Shown piece after piece: positions 11,201 to 22,639 of a DNA stretch of 64,000 nt. The position numbers and the translations under genes are program-made. The notes beneath the pieces are model-generated. The model searched no databases. It worked only from the letters and a program-made list of their open reading frames with translations, and was not told where the DNA came from. Positions within the stretch are counted from its first letter, which is position 1, and each line of letters begins with the position of its first letter. The stretch lies in the NCBI GenBank assembly GCA_007449985.2, contig VIIQ02000286.1, forward strand, positions 1-64,000. The letters are read 5' to 3'. Source of the stretch: Desmodesmus armatus (Eukaryota; Chlorophyta; Chlorophyceae; Sphaeropleales; Scenedesmaceae).

Positions 11201-13501
11201 ATGCCAGCTATTTTTGTACACAGCAGCTTCAGCAGCAGGTCAGCTTTGCATGACCCCTGGAACATAAAGCATGCAGTCAACCACGGCTGCGCTAGTATGT
11301 CAGGAGCCTATATCTTGCGGCAGCAACAGACATCCCAACCCCTGTCTAGTGGGCTAGCCTTGATGCATGTCAGGATGCAATCACACACATGCCGGTGCTG
11401 CTGTTGCTTACAGGGACACGCTGCGAGAGTACGGCACAACACTGGATGCTGGTGGGTACGAGTGGCTGCGCCCCCTGAGCACACGTGAGGAGGTGCTGCA
11501 GCTGCACGCCAAGCTGGACAGGGTAGCCTCCATGCTGCAGGAGCAGCACAACGAGACGCAGCAGCAGCTCCAGGACCAGCGGGTGCTGATGCAGCAGCGG
11601 CGTGCCCCTCGCAGCTTAGACGATGAGCAGTACGAGCAGGAGCAGGCCTTCCAGGACATCCTGGCAAAGGCAGCAGCAACCAACACAGGCGCGAGCGACA
11701 GCGATCGCTATGCTGAGCCAGCAGATGCTGAGGGGCTGCAGGACACAGCAGGACCAGCAGCAGAGCAGACCGGTGCCGAGGCAATGCGGCAGGCAGCAGC
11801 TGCCATGGCTCCCGCAGCTGCTGCTGGCGGTGGTGGTGATGGTGCTGCTGCTGCTGCCGCACCCAATGCAGCTTGCAACCAGGCTGCTGCAGGAAGCCTT
11901 GGGCAGGAGCTGCCAGCTGAAGTGCAGCAGCAGATTGCAAACCTGCAAGCACAGGTGATGGCCCTGCAGCAACAGCTTCGGGATGGCACAGCAGCACCAC
12001 AGCCGCAGCCAGCAGCAGGAGCTGCAGCAGCCGAGGGTACTGGTGTTACTGCCACACCTGCTGCTGGTGACAGGCCCCTACAGCAGTCACCTGCACCAGC
12101 TGATGGCGGTGCTGCTGCGAGGCCTAACACCCAACAGGGACCAAGGAGGTCCGCCAGGCGGCAGCAGCGGCAACAGCAGCCGCCGCCACCGCTGCAGCAG
12201 CAGCGGCAACAGCAGCCGCCACCGCTGCAGCAGCAGCAGCTTGACGACTCCGAGCCGGGGGTTGAGTATGATGCACAGGCTGATGACAGTGATGCAGGCA
12301 ACTACTCACCCATGGAAAGATTCACAGGCCGTCCCAGCCTCCGGTGTCAGCAGCTGCAGCAGCGGCATACACAGGTCCCTTCCAACAGGTTCTAGGCAGC
12401 AAGCAGCAGCCTCGGCAGCACTTCAGAAACACGCAGCACCCTGAGCAACCAGTACAGGCATGGCCTGCTGCAGCAGCACGGCATGGCAGTTCTGGCTCTG
12501 CAGCCTACCAGGCACCCTACAAGGGGCTCTTGGGCAAGGTGCACCCAGCCAGGGAGCTGAGTATGCGAGGCGCAGCAGCTGCAGCAGCAGTCTCTCGTAG
12601 CCAGCAGGAACAACAGTTTCAGCAGCAGCAGCAGCAGCAGCAGCAGTCTATTGCGGAACTGGCAGCAGCTGCTGCAGCGCGGGCAGTGTTGGCCACCGGT
12701 GGTGACCATGCCACAGTTGCTGCTGCAGCAGCACAAGCAGCTGCACAGGCTGCCACCACAGCTGTGCTTAGGCCCAACCCTGAAAGCCAAGGCCCTGACA
12801 GCAGCAGCGATGATGCCGCTCGCAGTAGCGACCAGCAGGTGGGCCGAGCCATGCCAACGCCCGGTTCCTTCAAGAAGTTCAACGACAAGCAGGTGCAGCA
12901 GCTGTGGGAGTGGTACGTGGGGCCTTATGATGGGGGCAGGTCTGTACAGGAGATGGAGAGTGTAGGGCAGATCACCTGGCGGAAGCAGCAGCAGCATGGG
13001 CGTGCGCGCTGGCGGCAGCTGAACCTGGTCCTGAAGCGTGTACTGCAGCTGCAGACTGAGGGGTCCAGGGTGCTGTCAGGCCTGCTGGCAGCAGAGAGGG
13101 CTGACCAAGAGAGGATGGCTCTAGGCTTTGACCTACCCCGTTACATCAGGCACTTGGAAGGTACGGCACCCTATTGAAGCCCTTTTTGTTGCAGCAGTTG
13201 CGGACTGCCTTTGCCTCATTGTGTGAATGTAGCTGAATGTGGCATGCGGCCTGCCTTTGCCTGAATGCAACTGCAACCAAGTGTGTTGTGCGCTCATTTC
13301 TGATCGCTCATTTTCCTGTGTCAGCAGCCGACTCTGCAGGATATTGCCTGAGAAGCAAGTTGTGATCGGGTCAGCAGCTGCTGACATGACCCCTTCTTGT
13401 CTGCTTTTGCTTGCTTGTTTGCAGTGGAAGCGGCCGCAAGGCATGCACCGAACGCAGCAGCAAGCAGTGGAGGTGCACAGCAAGCTGAGGATGAATCTTG
13501 A
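8239..13501 (+). CDS. Crypton/Ndc10-type tyrosine recombinase with coiled-coil linker and GCR1_C-like C-terminal domain
   Basis: Exons: about 8239-8550, 8762-8950, 9224-9419, 9641-10014, 10495-10695, 10890-11077, 11414 to about 12300, about 12300-13160 and 13425-13501, with clean GT-AG junctions and consistent phase through exon 7. A full tyrosine-recombinase residue set is visible: Arg in IGRGDDARLVHLADLL, Lys in GGKRQVGGK, HxxR in THAWRSHKARDL, Trp in ARLGRW and Tyr in LNQSYL. This is the layout of Crypton elements and Ndc10-like proteins. Exon 7 is a Gln/Ala-rich coiled coil. The C-terminus (FKKFNDKQVQQLWEWYVGPY..SVQEMES..ITWRKQQQ) resembles the GCR1_C DNA-binding domain. Between 12293 and 12392 the frame must change, by an unseen intron or an indel, because the first frame stops at 12393-12395. 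The start is uncertain: ATG 8239 is the first in-frame ATG of exon 1, and an upstream exon could exist. It may be an element-encoded or a domesticated protein. Confidence 0.8.
9525..9596. repeat. Short tandem duplication in a recombinase intron
   Basis: A segment of about 35 bp (CAGTGGCTTGG..AAGTGG.TTGAGATTGCGGCT) occurs twice in a row in intron 3 of the recombinase gene. The other introns of this gene lack exon-edge copies, unlike the neighbouring host genes. Confidence 0.6.
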
Positions 13502-13885
13502 GTGGGCGTGCAGCAGGCTGTAGGGTCAATGCTGCCGTTTGTGGGTGTGTATTGTCACATATGTGCATATGCAGTTGTTGTTGCCACGTGTCAGTGGGCC
13601 TCACTCAGTTGTGGTTGAGGTAAGAGGGAGGGTGGTTGTACATGCTGGACCCAATGACAGATTGGTTTATGCAGCTTGATATGCAGGCTGTGTTGCCATG
13701 GTCTTTGGCACTGGCTCAACGTTTGCTGCTTTGGTCTGTGCTACGTGTGTCGGTGTCTGTACAGCAGCAAGTTCTGGGCAGTGGCATCAAAGTTTGTAGC
13801 GCAGAGCGCTGGCTGGGGGATCTGTTAGGGCTTCTTGAACTGCAGTTGCAGATGGTGTGTATCATGTATGAGTGTTGACAGATTG

Positions 13886-14320
13886 GGTCCGTTGTGTTGC
13901 GGCACAGTACATGAGTCCAAGGGTATTGCGTGCCTCCTGTGTGTGGGATCAGGACACGGCCTACTAGCTACGCAGCCGGCTGGTGGGTCAACAATGTGCA
14001 TACTGACATCTATCACACTGCAGTTGGGTGCAGTACGCAGTTGGTTGATTATGAGAGAGGCACTGCGCATGGCGACTTGTTATGTGTTTGACATGACATA
14101 ACGGTTGCGTTGTGTTGCGGCACCGTACATGTGTCAAGTAGTCGTGTTGCTTTGTGTGCAGGATCAAGACACAGCAGTCAACTGCTGGGTCAGCTGGCAT
14201 GCCATTTGTACGGAGCACCAGCACACTGCGGTTGGGCAAAAGGCACAGCTGACTGATGAAGACAGTGAATGTGGCACTGCTTGCGGCGGTGTTTACTGCC
14301 TGCTGTCATACGCGGCTTGA
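13886..14320. repeat. Tandem duplication, unit about 215 bp
   Basis: Two diverged copies share GTTGTGTTGCGGCAC.GTACATG near the start, GGATCA.GACAC in the middle and CACACTGC.GTTGGG later. The second copy begins near 14107. Confidence 0.6.
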
Positions 14321-15839
14321 CCTTGTGATTGAAAGAGTCCTATTGCTGCTTGCATGTCAGCCTGGGCAAAACTGTATGCCACTAGGACTGGCAATACCTG
14401 GTTGAGCAGAGCTAGGATGTGCATGCCTTTGGCTTGTCGGCTGCCTGCGCCGGCAGCCGCGGCCGACCGCCTTGCGGTTGGATGGTAATGCGCCCAGGTT
14501 GTTTCTTCAGCTAGGCTTTATGGCACATGCAAGCCTTTGCTTGGTTTGGCTTGGGGTGTTGGTGGGTGGGTCAAGCTGGTGTACCTGTGCATTTCCTGCA
14601 GCCATGTGCCGGTGCAGGCGTGCCGCGTGAGCCGCGCATCGGCTTTATGAGTGCTGAGTAGGAACACCGGCATACAAGTGTAACTGTGCATGTGACGACT
14701 GGAGGCACTACTACAAGCACATACACAATGCAGACTGGCCACAAGCTGCTGCAGCCTTTGGTCTGGCAGCAGTACTCTAGCTGTACTCCTCCCAGCCATC
14801 CCCAGCTGTACTCCTCGGTACTCGCACCCCCTGTAACTCATGTGTTTAACAACAGGCATACTCGTACAGGAGCAACAAGTACCATGCCATCAAACTCAAG
14901 CACCGCAGCTCCCAAGCGCGATCCACAAACAACAAACAGGCGCAGCAAGTGCAGTGATAGTGCAAGGGGCTCCTTGAGGGGGGTGTGCAGTCACACTGGC
15001 ATCTGCTGTTGCAGTGAGCCTGATTGGCTCCAGAAAGGGCAGTCAGACTCGGGAGGCCCTTTCAAAACTACAATCATGGTTGTGCAGTACGTCGGGCATT
15101 ACTGCAGGTACGTGGAGTGTGACAAAGGGACATGTCACACAAGTGACTGTCAGCTGGAATTAGCGCATGATACATCAAGCCAAAGAAAACACCCCAGACG
15201 CTGTCCGAGCCTGCACACGTGCACACCAAACCCAGTAAGAAGGACAGCCAGTGCTGAGCACACAAGCACAAACATGACAGCTGCATGAGACACCAAGTGT
15301 TGTGATACCACGGCCCACGCCTGGGCAGTACTACATGCACAGTACCGCACTCATGTATGCAACCAACAGCTCTGGCAGCAGGCTCCGTGAACATCGAAAC
15401 AGTAAACAAGGCCAAGCTTTGCCTGTCGAGGCAACACCACTAGACTCTAGAACAGCACAGTACCATGGCAACAAATGAGTTGTCACTACATTGCCTTGGC
15501 ATTCCATTGGAATGCTGACACGGCCTATCAGTAACATACACAACAGCAGGCACGCCATCAAACACAGCTGACACAACATCCGCCAGCACAGACCCCCGAT
15601 AACACAGCAGCTGCACAACCGTTGTGTTGGACACAGCACACAGGTCCTGTCGGTGCACCACACTCGCATGCCAAGCAACTGTCACACCTCTCGGCTTCCG
15701 GTGCATTTTGACACCCTGAGCACCACACTCCCAACAAACCGCCGCCTAACAAACATGCGGCCGCCACAGCATAGCATACCACGCTTAGGAGCTGGCTCAG
15801 TATCACTCTCAGAGTCCGATGACATCCGATGACAGATGT

Positions 15840-16130
15840 GACATCTGTCTACACAGAGCCCTGAGAGCTCTCACACACAACCCCCATCGGCTGCACTGGT
15901 GGCCGCAGTACAGCGGTCGCAGTCAATCGGCAACCGACCTAGCCCCCACGCTGCAAGTAAACCACCTCAGAGCTGAGACAAGCTGTCACCACACACAGCG
16001 CCGTGAGAGCTCATAGACACTGTGGGGGCCCCCACTGGCAGCACCACTGGCCATTGTACAGCGGTCCCTGTCAATCGGCAACCGATCAAGCTATAGCCCC
16101 CACAACGGCAAGCATACCACCATGCATGAA
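15840..16130. repeat. Tandem duplication, unit about 140 bp
   Basis: Both copies contain CACACA..GAGAGCTC, a TACAGCGGTC segment, GTCAATCGGCAACCGA and TAGCCCCCAC. The copies start near 15845 and 15990. Confidence 0.65.
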
Positions 16131-16568
16131 CCCCCCCCCCCCCCGGCATCACCCACCCCAGCCAGATGACCCTCGAATAAGGGGATGCAGTGCCACATAG
16201 TGTGCAGAACAGTGTGTGCACATGGGCTTCACATGCCAGCCCCACCATAGGCACATGGACCCGATACATGACGGTAAGCCCTGTCAATATTCCCCCCTCC
16301 CCCTCCCCCCCCTGTCACCCCCGGCAACCACCAGAAGTAACAGGTGTGTGAACCGCAAACTGTGGATGAGGGAGCTGCCAAGCAGTCTGCTTCGTGAACA
16401 TGGGGAGGACAAACATATCGCACTTGACAGGCACTTGAGTAAGCCTGGTGTACACATGCCATGGACGCTGCCTGCCAGGTGTGCGAATCATGACTCCCCC
16501 CCCCCCCCTCCCTCACACACCCACACGCACTCAGACCTCGGAAATGTCACATGCTTGGATGGTTTGAT

Positions 16569-16588
16569 GCATTGGCTGGATGCACTCC
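16569..16588 (+). repeat. Dispersed 20-bp element followed by CA-rich DNA (first of about eight copies)
   Basis: GCATTGGCTGGATGCACTCC is found at 16569-16588, 17134-17153, 17288-17307, 53331-53350, 53561-53580 and 53816-53835. It recurs with one mismatch at 55373-55392, and as a diverged reverse copy near 56833-56850. Most copies continue into CTGTGTCTA and a CA microsatellite. Several are preceded by a GTCACATCCTTGGATGGTT-like segment. The arrangement suggests a small non-autonomous element or satellite family. Confidence 0.75.
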
Positions 16589-17124
16589 CTTTGTGTACAA
16601 ACACACCTGACATAACTCACCCCCCCCCCCACACACATGTGTACATGACCTTCGTCGCCAGTTGTCTGTGTTGTCACAGACATGACATAGGCTCACTAAC
16701 ATGGTACAACCCCTGAAACCGTGTGTTGAAAACATCGCATACACAATCGTGCAGAATCAATCAAGCACACCACAGCATACACTGCAGTGGCAGATTCACA
16801 TGGATGCTGCACACAACCACAGCCGCATGGTCAGCGCATGCGCAGAGCGTGGGAGATGTGTGATGGTGAGTAACATGTGTGCACAAGGACACAGGGGAGC
16901 ACTGAGTGTTGCAGAAGCACGGCACGCATGACATAGGGGAAGTAGTATTGCAAGTAAACAGAGCAGTAAGTAACCTGGAAGTAACCCCGTAACGTACACC
17001 TTCTTCATTTCATTAGCTGCAACAAACCTCCACATAAAGCTGCCCATGTTGAAAGGGAGGACTTGAGGGATGCCTCACCCCAAACAGGGTATAACTCCCC
17101 CCCCCCCCCCCGGGTCACAACCAC

Positions 17125-17250
17125 ACACTTTGATGCATTGGCTGGATGCACTCCATGTGTCTACACACACAACAGCCCTGAACCTTGCCCCGGGCTAGTG
17201 TGCAAAATACTTTCTGGGGCAAACAGGGCCTGCCAGGTCTTTGAACATCG

Positions 17251-17282
<32 letters not shown>

Positions 17283-17420
17283 TCGATGCATTGGCTGGAT
17301 GCACTCCCTGTGTCTAATAACACAACAAACCTTGCCCCCGGCTAGTGTGCAGAGTACTTTCTTGGGGCACTGCCCCTGTGACAGGGCCTGCCAGGTTGTT
17401 AAACATCGACCTGACAAAGT
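17125..17420. repeat. Tandem duplication containing the dispersed GCATTGGCTGG element
   Basis: Two units of about 150 bp share the dispersed element, CTTGCCCC.GGCTAGTGTGC, a TACTTTCT segment and CAGGGCCTGCCAGGT, separated by a C homopolymer and CA repeat. I see no coding sequence in them. Confidence 0.65.
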
Positions 17421-18129
17421 CTACGTGTCAGTGATTACTTCCCCCCAAAAGTATCCATCATCGGGGCGCCGCACATCCCTTTTACCTGGGGTGGGGGTGG
17501 TGGCAGGTACACGCAGGCAAAGGAAGCCACAAGCCATACTGACACAACACGCACTGTGTGTGATGGCATCACATAATCACATATGCATCGCGATAGCGGA
17601 AAGCACCCACATGGCTCACCCGGGCCCCCAGTAATGCATATGCCTGTAAGCACAAGTGCGTGCTGCAGGGAAAAGAGCGCCACGTTAGGTTCGCCCTGCT
17701 AATTGCAGCAACACCACCAGCAGGCACAACATGCGGCAACGAGAGCAACGAGAGAGAAAGCAAGCCCGTCCTCCAGAAAACAGCAATCCTTGCAAGCACA
17801 CCTCGACACCCAAACAGCGGCCAACTGTTTGTTTGTTGGCAGTACTGCATAAAGGAAGCACCGATGTGGCGCACTCGTACACGGGTCAGGAGCTGCCGTG
17901 TGTACTTCACAGTGTCTGTACACATTCAAAGAACAGGGCAACACTGCACATGCGCGCAGACATGAACACACAAACGCTGGATACGCGATAATACCAACCA
18001 CTGGAGCCCAGCCCCCCAGTGTGCATCCATCCATGCTTGCATGGGCCTAACTCTCTGCCGCTTGTGGCGCCAGCGACAAGGAGTGATGGTTGTAGCTCTC
18101 ACTCTTTTTTGTCCGTTTGGGATGTCAGG

Positions 18130-19164
18130 TCACACGTAGGTACAGGTCGAGCCCTCACCCTCCTCCTCCTCCATCTGCTGCTGCTGCTGCTGCTGCCTGC
18201 TGTAGCGAAACTGCTGCTGATCATATGCCACCAGTCCCTGTCTGCTGTGGCAGTGCTGCTGGTGGGGTGCTGTGCCTGCCTGTTGCAGCAGCAGCTGCTG
18301 CTGCTGCTGCTGCAGTAAAAGAGCCTCACGCCGCCTGTGTTGCTTGCTGTGGGCCAGCAGGACTGCTGCGCGCTGCAGGTGAAAGACTTGGAGGTCGATG
18401 AAGGCATCAAGAATGGCCAAGGATTTGCCCTCCAACTACAGTGCAGGGGTGGCAGTGGTGTGTTGACACATGAGTGCGTGTGTGTGTGTGTGTGTGTGTT
18501 GGTGGTGGTGGTGGGGGGGGGGGGGGGGCAACACGAGGTGGGGGGGGGGGGGGGGGCAACACGGGGGGGGGGGGGGGGTGTCGATGAAGGCATCCAGGAT
18601 GGCCAGTGCCTTGCCCTCCAACTGCAGGGGTGGCAGTTTGAAGGAGATGCGGCTTATAGCGAATCAATCTACAACAGCCCTCAACACAACCACCCCTGCC
18701 TGCAACCCTGTTGCCTGCAGCCCACCACCCACCTGCGTGACCAGTGCAGTGCCATCTGTGCCTACGACTAAAGTCTCTACCTAAACCCTAGACCCAAACC
18801 CTAAACCCCAACCCTATGCCCACCTGCGCGACTAGTGCAGCATCAGATTCGCCACTGCTGCCGCCTTTCCTGAAGGGGCTTGGCACTGCCAGCTGCAAGG
18901 TTTGCTTTGCAATGCTGGGCCCGGTGTGATCGCGGCTGCAAAGTAACCTATAACATCCTGTGCTGCCTGAACCCAAGCCCCAAACCCACCTGCGCGACCA
19001 GTGCAGCATCAGGTTCGCCGCTGCCCCCGTTCCTAAAGGCGCTTGGCACTGCCAGCTGCAGTGTGTGCATGATGTTGCGGGCTGAGCCCAGGTGCAGGAT
19101 GATCAGGGAGGGAAGGTCCTGGGGGGGAAGGCTGTTGATTAGGGGCAGCTTGTGCTCGAGGTGC
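18130..19164 (-). CDS. Unrecognised protein, last two exons
   Basis: Two minus-strand exons join in phase: 19164-18990 and 18435-18130 (stop TGA at 18132-18130). The first encodes KLPLINSLPPQDLPSLIILH, then LGSARNIMHTLQLAVPSAFR and DAALVAQ. The second continues LEGKSLAILDAFIDLQVFHL, followed by a Gln-rich tail ending EEEEGEG. The intron carries two partial copies of the donor edge (DAALVAQ-like at about 18895-18820, GTALVTQ near 18765-18730) and one copy of the acceptor edge of the last exon (LEGKALAILDAFID near 18610-18570). Multiple decayed copies with retained splice sites argue that these are true exons. The acceptor of the first exon directly follows a 20-unit CTG tract. A diverged copy near 19360-19280 marks the upstream side; no start exon is found. 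I do not recognise the family. Confidence 0.5.
18480..18580. repeat. GT microsatellite and G-homopolymer block
   Basis: A (GT)n tract is followed by three G runs of 10 or more bases separated by CAACACG-type spacers. It lies in the last intron of the unrecognised minus-strand gene. Confidence 0.8.
18783..18818. repeat. Telomere-like interstitial repeat
   Basis: Degenerate CCCTAAA-type repeats (AAACCCTAGACCCAAACCCT, then AAACCCCAACCCT) match plant or algal TTTAGGG telomere repeats on the minus strand. The tract is about 35 bp and sits inside an intron, so it is not a chromosome end. Confidence 0.6.
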
Positions 19165-19168
19165 CTGC

Positions 19169-19170
<2 letters not shown>

Positions 19171-19230
<60 letters not shown>
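19171..19230. repeat. (CAG)20 tract directly upstream of an acceptor
   Basis: Twenty perfect CAG units on the plus strand equal (CTG)20 on the coding (minus) strand. They end two bases before the CAG acceptor of the exon beginning at 19164, so they occupy the polypyrimidine-tract position. Confidence 0.85.
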
Positions 19231-19233
<3 letters not shown>

Positions 19234-22200
19234 GTGGGTGGGTGGGTGGGGGGGGGGGGGGGGGGGGAGGGGGGGGCATACTACATGCCCAGTGGGGTGA
19301 GGTGCATGAGGAAGTTGAGGGCAGATCCTGCTGGGGAAGGTTTTTACTGTTGCACCCCGTAGGGAGCCAACGAGGCTCATGGGGTATCGGCATCATAGAA
19401 CGCATCTGAATAGACATTGTATATTACACAAAAACGACTTGCGCTGGAGGTGTCTGCACTGCTGGCAGCAGCAGGGGTGGGGGTGGGGTGACTGAGGGGG
19501 GGGGTGTCAGTAGGTCACCTACGATAGGGGTGTGTGGAGTGATGAGTTGCCAAGCGTCAGGCCAATTACTGTAACTGTAACTGTTAAAAGGGGAGGGGGA
19601 CCTGCGCTGCCAGTGGTGTGGGTCCTTCTGCCTGTCACATGAGGAAACAAGAGTGCAGGCTGTGGCGGGGTGTGTAAGTGGGAGGAAGGCTGCAGGTTTA
19701 CTTGTGATGTGCTGGCCTGGCCTGCTGTGCCAGGGAGGGTGAGACAGAGGAGATATAAATTAGTGGTGTGGTGAGTGGTTTCGGGGTTCACTTGTTTCAT
19801 CAGCAGGATGCAATTGCAATTGGGTGAACCCCGTGGGTGTGGTCGATGTGGAGTCACCCGTTGACGTGCCAAGGTGTTGACCGACATGACGGTTGCGAAG
19901 GGACTGCAAAGACAACAAAAGAGAGCATGTGACTGCCTGTAGCGACGATTACACACTAGCACAGCCTGGTTTGCAGGTTGGCACAGCCCCTAGGGTCCTG
20001 GGATGCAAAGGTAACCAAGTGAGTGGTTACGTTATTACCGTGCACAGAAGTTCTCCGAAGGGTGGTGCCTCTGCCCAACGCTTAAGACATGAAGAATATG
20101 TGCCAATTCATGACTGCTTTAATGACGTTGAAATGGCGCACGAACAGCTTCACACAATCCCACGTTGACTTATGGCCAGGGGAAGTCCAAGGCGGAAAAC
20201 TCACCAAGCAGACACCAGCGTGGACTCAGGACCGCATACTGCGATGTCCTCAACCGCATGATAGACGTCATATATGCACGCCACCTCCTGTTGAGCCATC
20301 CTTGACAAATTTCCCAACATCCGTCAGCACAGCCTGCCCTGGTGCAGATCTATACGAGCGATCCCAACGAAAGGCCTGGCAAAACAGGTTGGGGCCGACT
20401 GCCGGTAGGTTTCGTTGGTAGGTTTCGTCAAGGCCTGCCTGCAGTGCAGACGTCTGGACTTGTTGAGCTACTTTCAACACACATGGGGCGTGCACGTGAG
20501 CTGAAGACATGTGTGGCTTGCATGGAGTAGTAGCTTGCGTCTGCATTCGACGCAGTGGGCGATCTGATACTGTGTGAAAGTGTGACGTACGACGGGACAC
20601 ATAGTGCCCTTTCGTAACCACGTGCATATTCTCCCGAAAGCACAGCAACTGGTTCAAAGCGCAGTTTTGAGTGATGGCAGCGTCACGAACTGCACACAGT
20701 CAACGGTCACCACTTTACTCCCTGACACAGGCTTGCAGTGACAGCAGAGGGAACCCTCCGGAACAACCCTCAGGACCTCTCCAGTGGCCTGACAACCCGC
20801 TAAATGCTTGATGTTTTGGTTCAGATATGACATGATACAAAGTAGGGAGTGCTGGGATATTTGCTGTCACACCAGCCTGGCAGCAGTGGGGTGCAGCTCT
20901 GAGGGGATTCCCTCCCTGGGAGAGTCTGCTGCGAGTCCGGACAAAGGCATCTGCTCGCTGTCAGAAATGCCTGATCTCTCCAACGCCTGCACATCTTTGC
21001 AGCATCGACAGTGACGTGGGGAGACTGTATTCTTTGAAGGTGCTGGCTGTGGAGTGCTGCTACTGCTTCAGCCATCGCAGGCGCCCAAGTGTTGCAGCTT
21101 GCCGCCTTCCATGTGGTTTGTTGGGTGCTGCAGCTGTGCTTGAACAGTGCTGGCCCTGCTCAATGCCGCGAGTATGCTTGGGGATTACTAGTGGTGCTGG
21201 TAGACACACTCCCGCAATGAGCAAATGAGCGAGGTCAGCAGCCATATACTCAGAAAGCAGAGTCCTTCTTGAAGCCGCCGGCGAGCCCAAGCACTGTCTC
21301 AACTGCTGCCCTTTCCGGATGTCAGATGAAGTAGAATATCAGTCTTGTTACACCATGTGTGCTGAGACCTGCACAAAACGCACGCTGCATCATGCCACAT
21401 CTCTCTTCACAGCAAGCCAACTGCAATGGCAGCACCACAGAACGCACTGAGGCTCTAATGTGCATATAAACAGGAACCCAACAAAGGCGCAGTGGCGCCC
21501 CAAACCGCTGCTTCCAAACACCCCATGCGCCCTAAGTCCACCATCTGCTGCTGCGATTGACCCCCCCCCCCCCCCCGGGCAGTAATGCGCATTTGCAGAC
21601 CATCGAGCGGGTGCAGCGACCCCACCCTCCAAACACCGGCACTCCAGAATCATCGTGATGAATTCAAAACTGCGTACCAACCCCCTGCAGCAATGCGCAT
21701 GTGAGGCGTGCGTGAACAATCGCAGGGGTGCTGCCGCTTGCACCCCCCCCCCCTCCGGGCCTGCACCACCACCACCACCATCTCCTGCTGAACTTCTGCA
21801 GCATCAAGCCACATGCATCATGTACCAAGTTGGTACAGAAACAACCTGTAACTATACCATCCTCACACAGGCGCAGCGGCCCACCTCACCTCAAACCCAC
21901 CATACCCTGCTGAGACCGTTCCTTAGCGAACCACATGCAAACACGCAGACACAACGCATACGACTGTACAGTCCTTACACGGGTGTGGCAGACCCGCTCT
22001 CCTCAAAAACTTCATGTGCCCAGCGAACGGTCGCCAGGTTCCCAACTGACACAGACCTCCCCCATCACCCCCGTCCCCTGCCCCCTTGCCCTGCACCAAC
22101 TCCACAACTTCCTTGGTCACCTCCCGTAACAACCCCTCAACCTCGGGCCTTCCGACCCCTGGGATACCCCCGTTAATGTCTGACATAGCTGCAAGTAATA

Positions 22201-22329
22201 CAGCAGGAAAAAAGGCAAGCAGCAGTGGTGCATGGATATCAGTACTTGTCACGTACTTGTCACGGGGGTTGGATGTGTGCATTGTAGGGCTTGCTGCCCA
22301 ATGCACAACAGTCACTCTTGTGCGTTAGA

Positions 22330-22376
22330 GCAGCATTGGGCAGCATTAGACAGCATTGGGCAGCATTGGGTGCATT
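22330..22376. repeat. GCAGCATTGG short tandem repeat
   Basis: About four imperfect copies of the 10-mer GCAGCATTGG occur in a row, some with ATTAGACAGC variants. Confidence 0.65.
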
Positions 22377-22639
22377 GTGCATTTTGAAAATGCCAGACTG
22401 ACAAAACCCTTGGCTTTACTACAAAATCACAGCTCACCCTCCTAGATCTTCCGCTGGCATGAGTCTTCATCCAATCCATGTGTCAAACTCAAACTACACC
22501 GCTCAGCTGTGAAAGTATCGGCCTTTGTACCCCCCCCCCTCCCCCCTCCCCCTCCCCCACACCCCCCCCCCTGCTCCCTGCCTCCCCCCCCCCCCCCCCT
22601 GCCCGCCCCCCCACCCCCCAATCCCGTATTCCCAGTTAC

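Larger units (their letters stand above)
13502..18129. other. 4.6-kb repeat-rich spacer, no gene recognised
   Basis: No reading frame in either direction shows a recognisable domain. The stretch holds three tandem duplications (13886-14320, 15840-16130, 17125-17420), several C homopolymers and copies of a dispersed GCATTGGCTGG element. Part may be the 3' untranslated region of the recombinase gene; I see no TGTAA signal close to its stop codon. Confidence 0.5.
19165..22639. other. Spacer of about 3.4 kb, no gene recognised
   Basis: It contains the CTG tract and G homopolymers near 19230-19270. It also has a partial exon copy near 19300-19360, a GTAACTGTAACTG motif near 19568, a C run at about 21560-21577 and GCAGCATTGG repeats. 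The proximal part may be upstream exons or introns of the unrecognised gene, and the distal part the 3' end of the OPR-like gene. No reading frame has a motif I know. Confidence 0.4.

Noticed and set aside
14686..15288. 200-codon plus-strand frame
   Set aside because: No domain, no splice context and no ATG-supported model; the composition fits random open frame in a low-stop region.
15331..15806. Minus-strand frames with hydrophobic patches (VVQLLCYRG, VLADVVSAVFDGVPAVVYV)
   Set aside because: Looked briefly like a transposase or membrane fragment, but no second motif or partner exon was found.
18099..19417. Poly-Leu, poly-Ala, poly-Cys and His/Thr-rich frames
   Set aside because: They are alternative readings of (CAG)n, (GT)n and G runs. 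Only the two-exon minus-strand frame with echo copies was kept.
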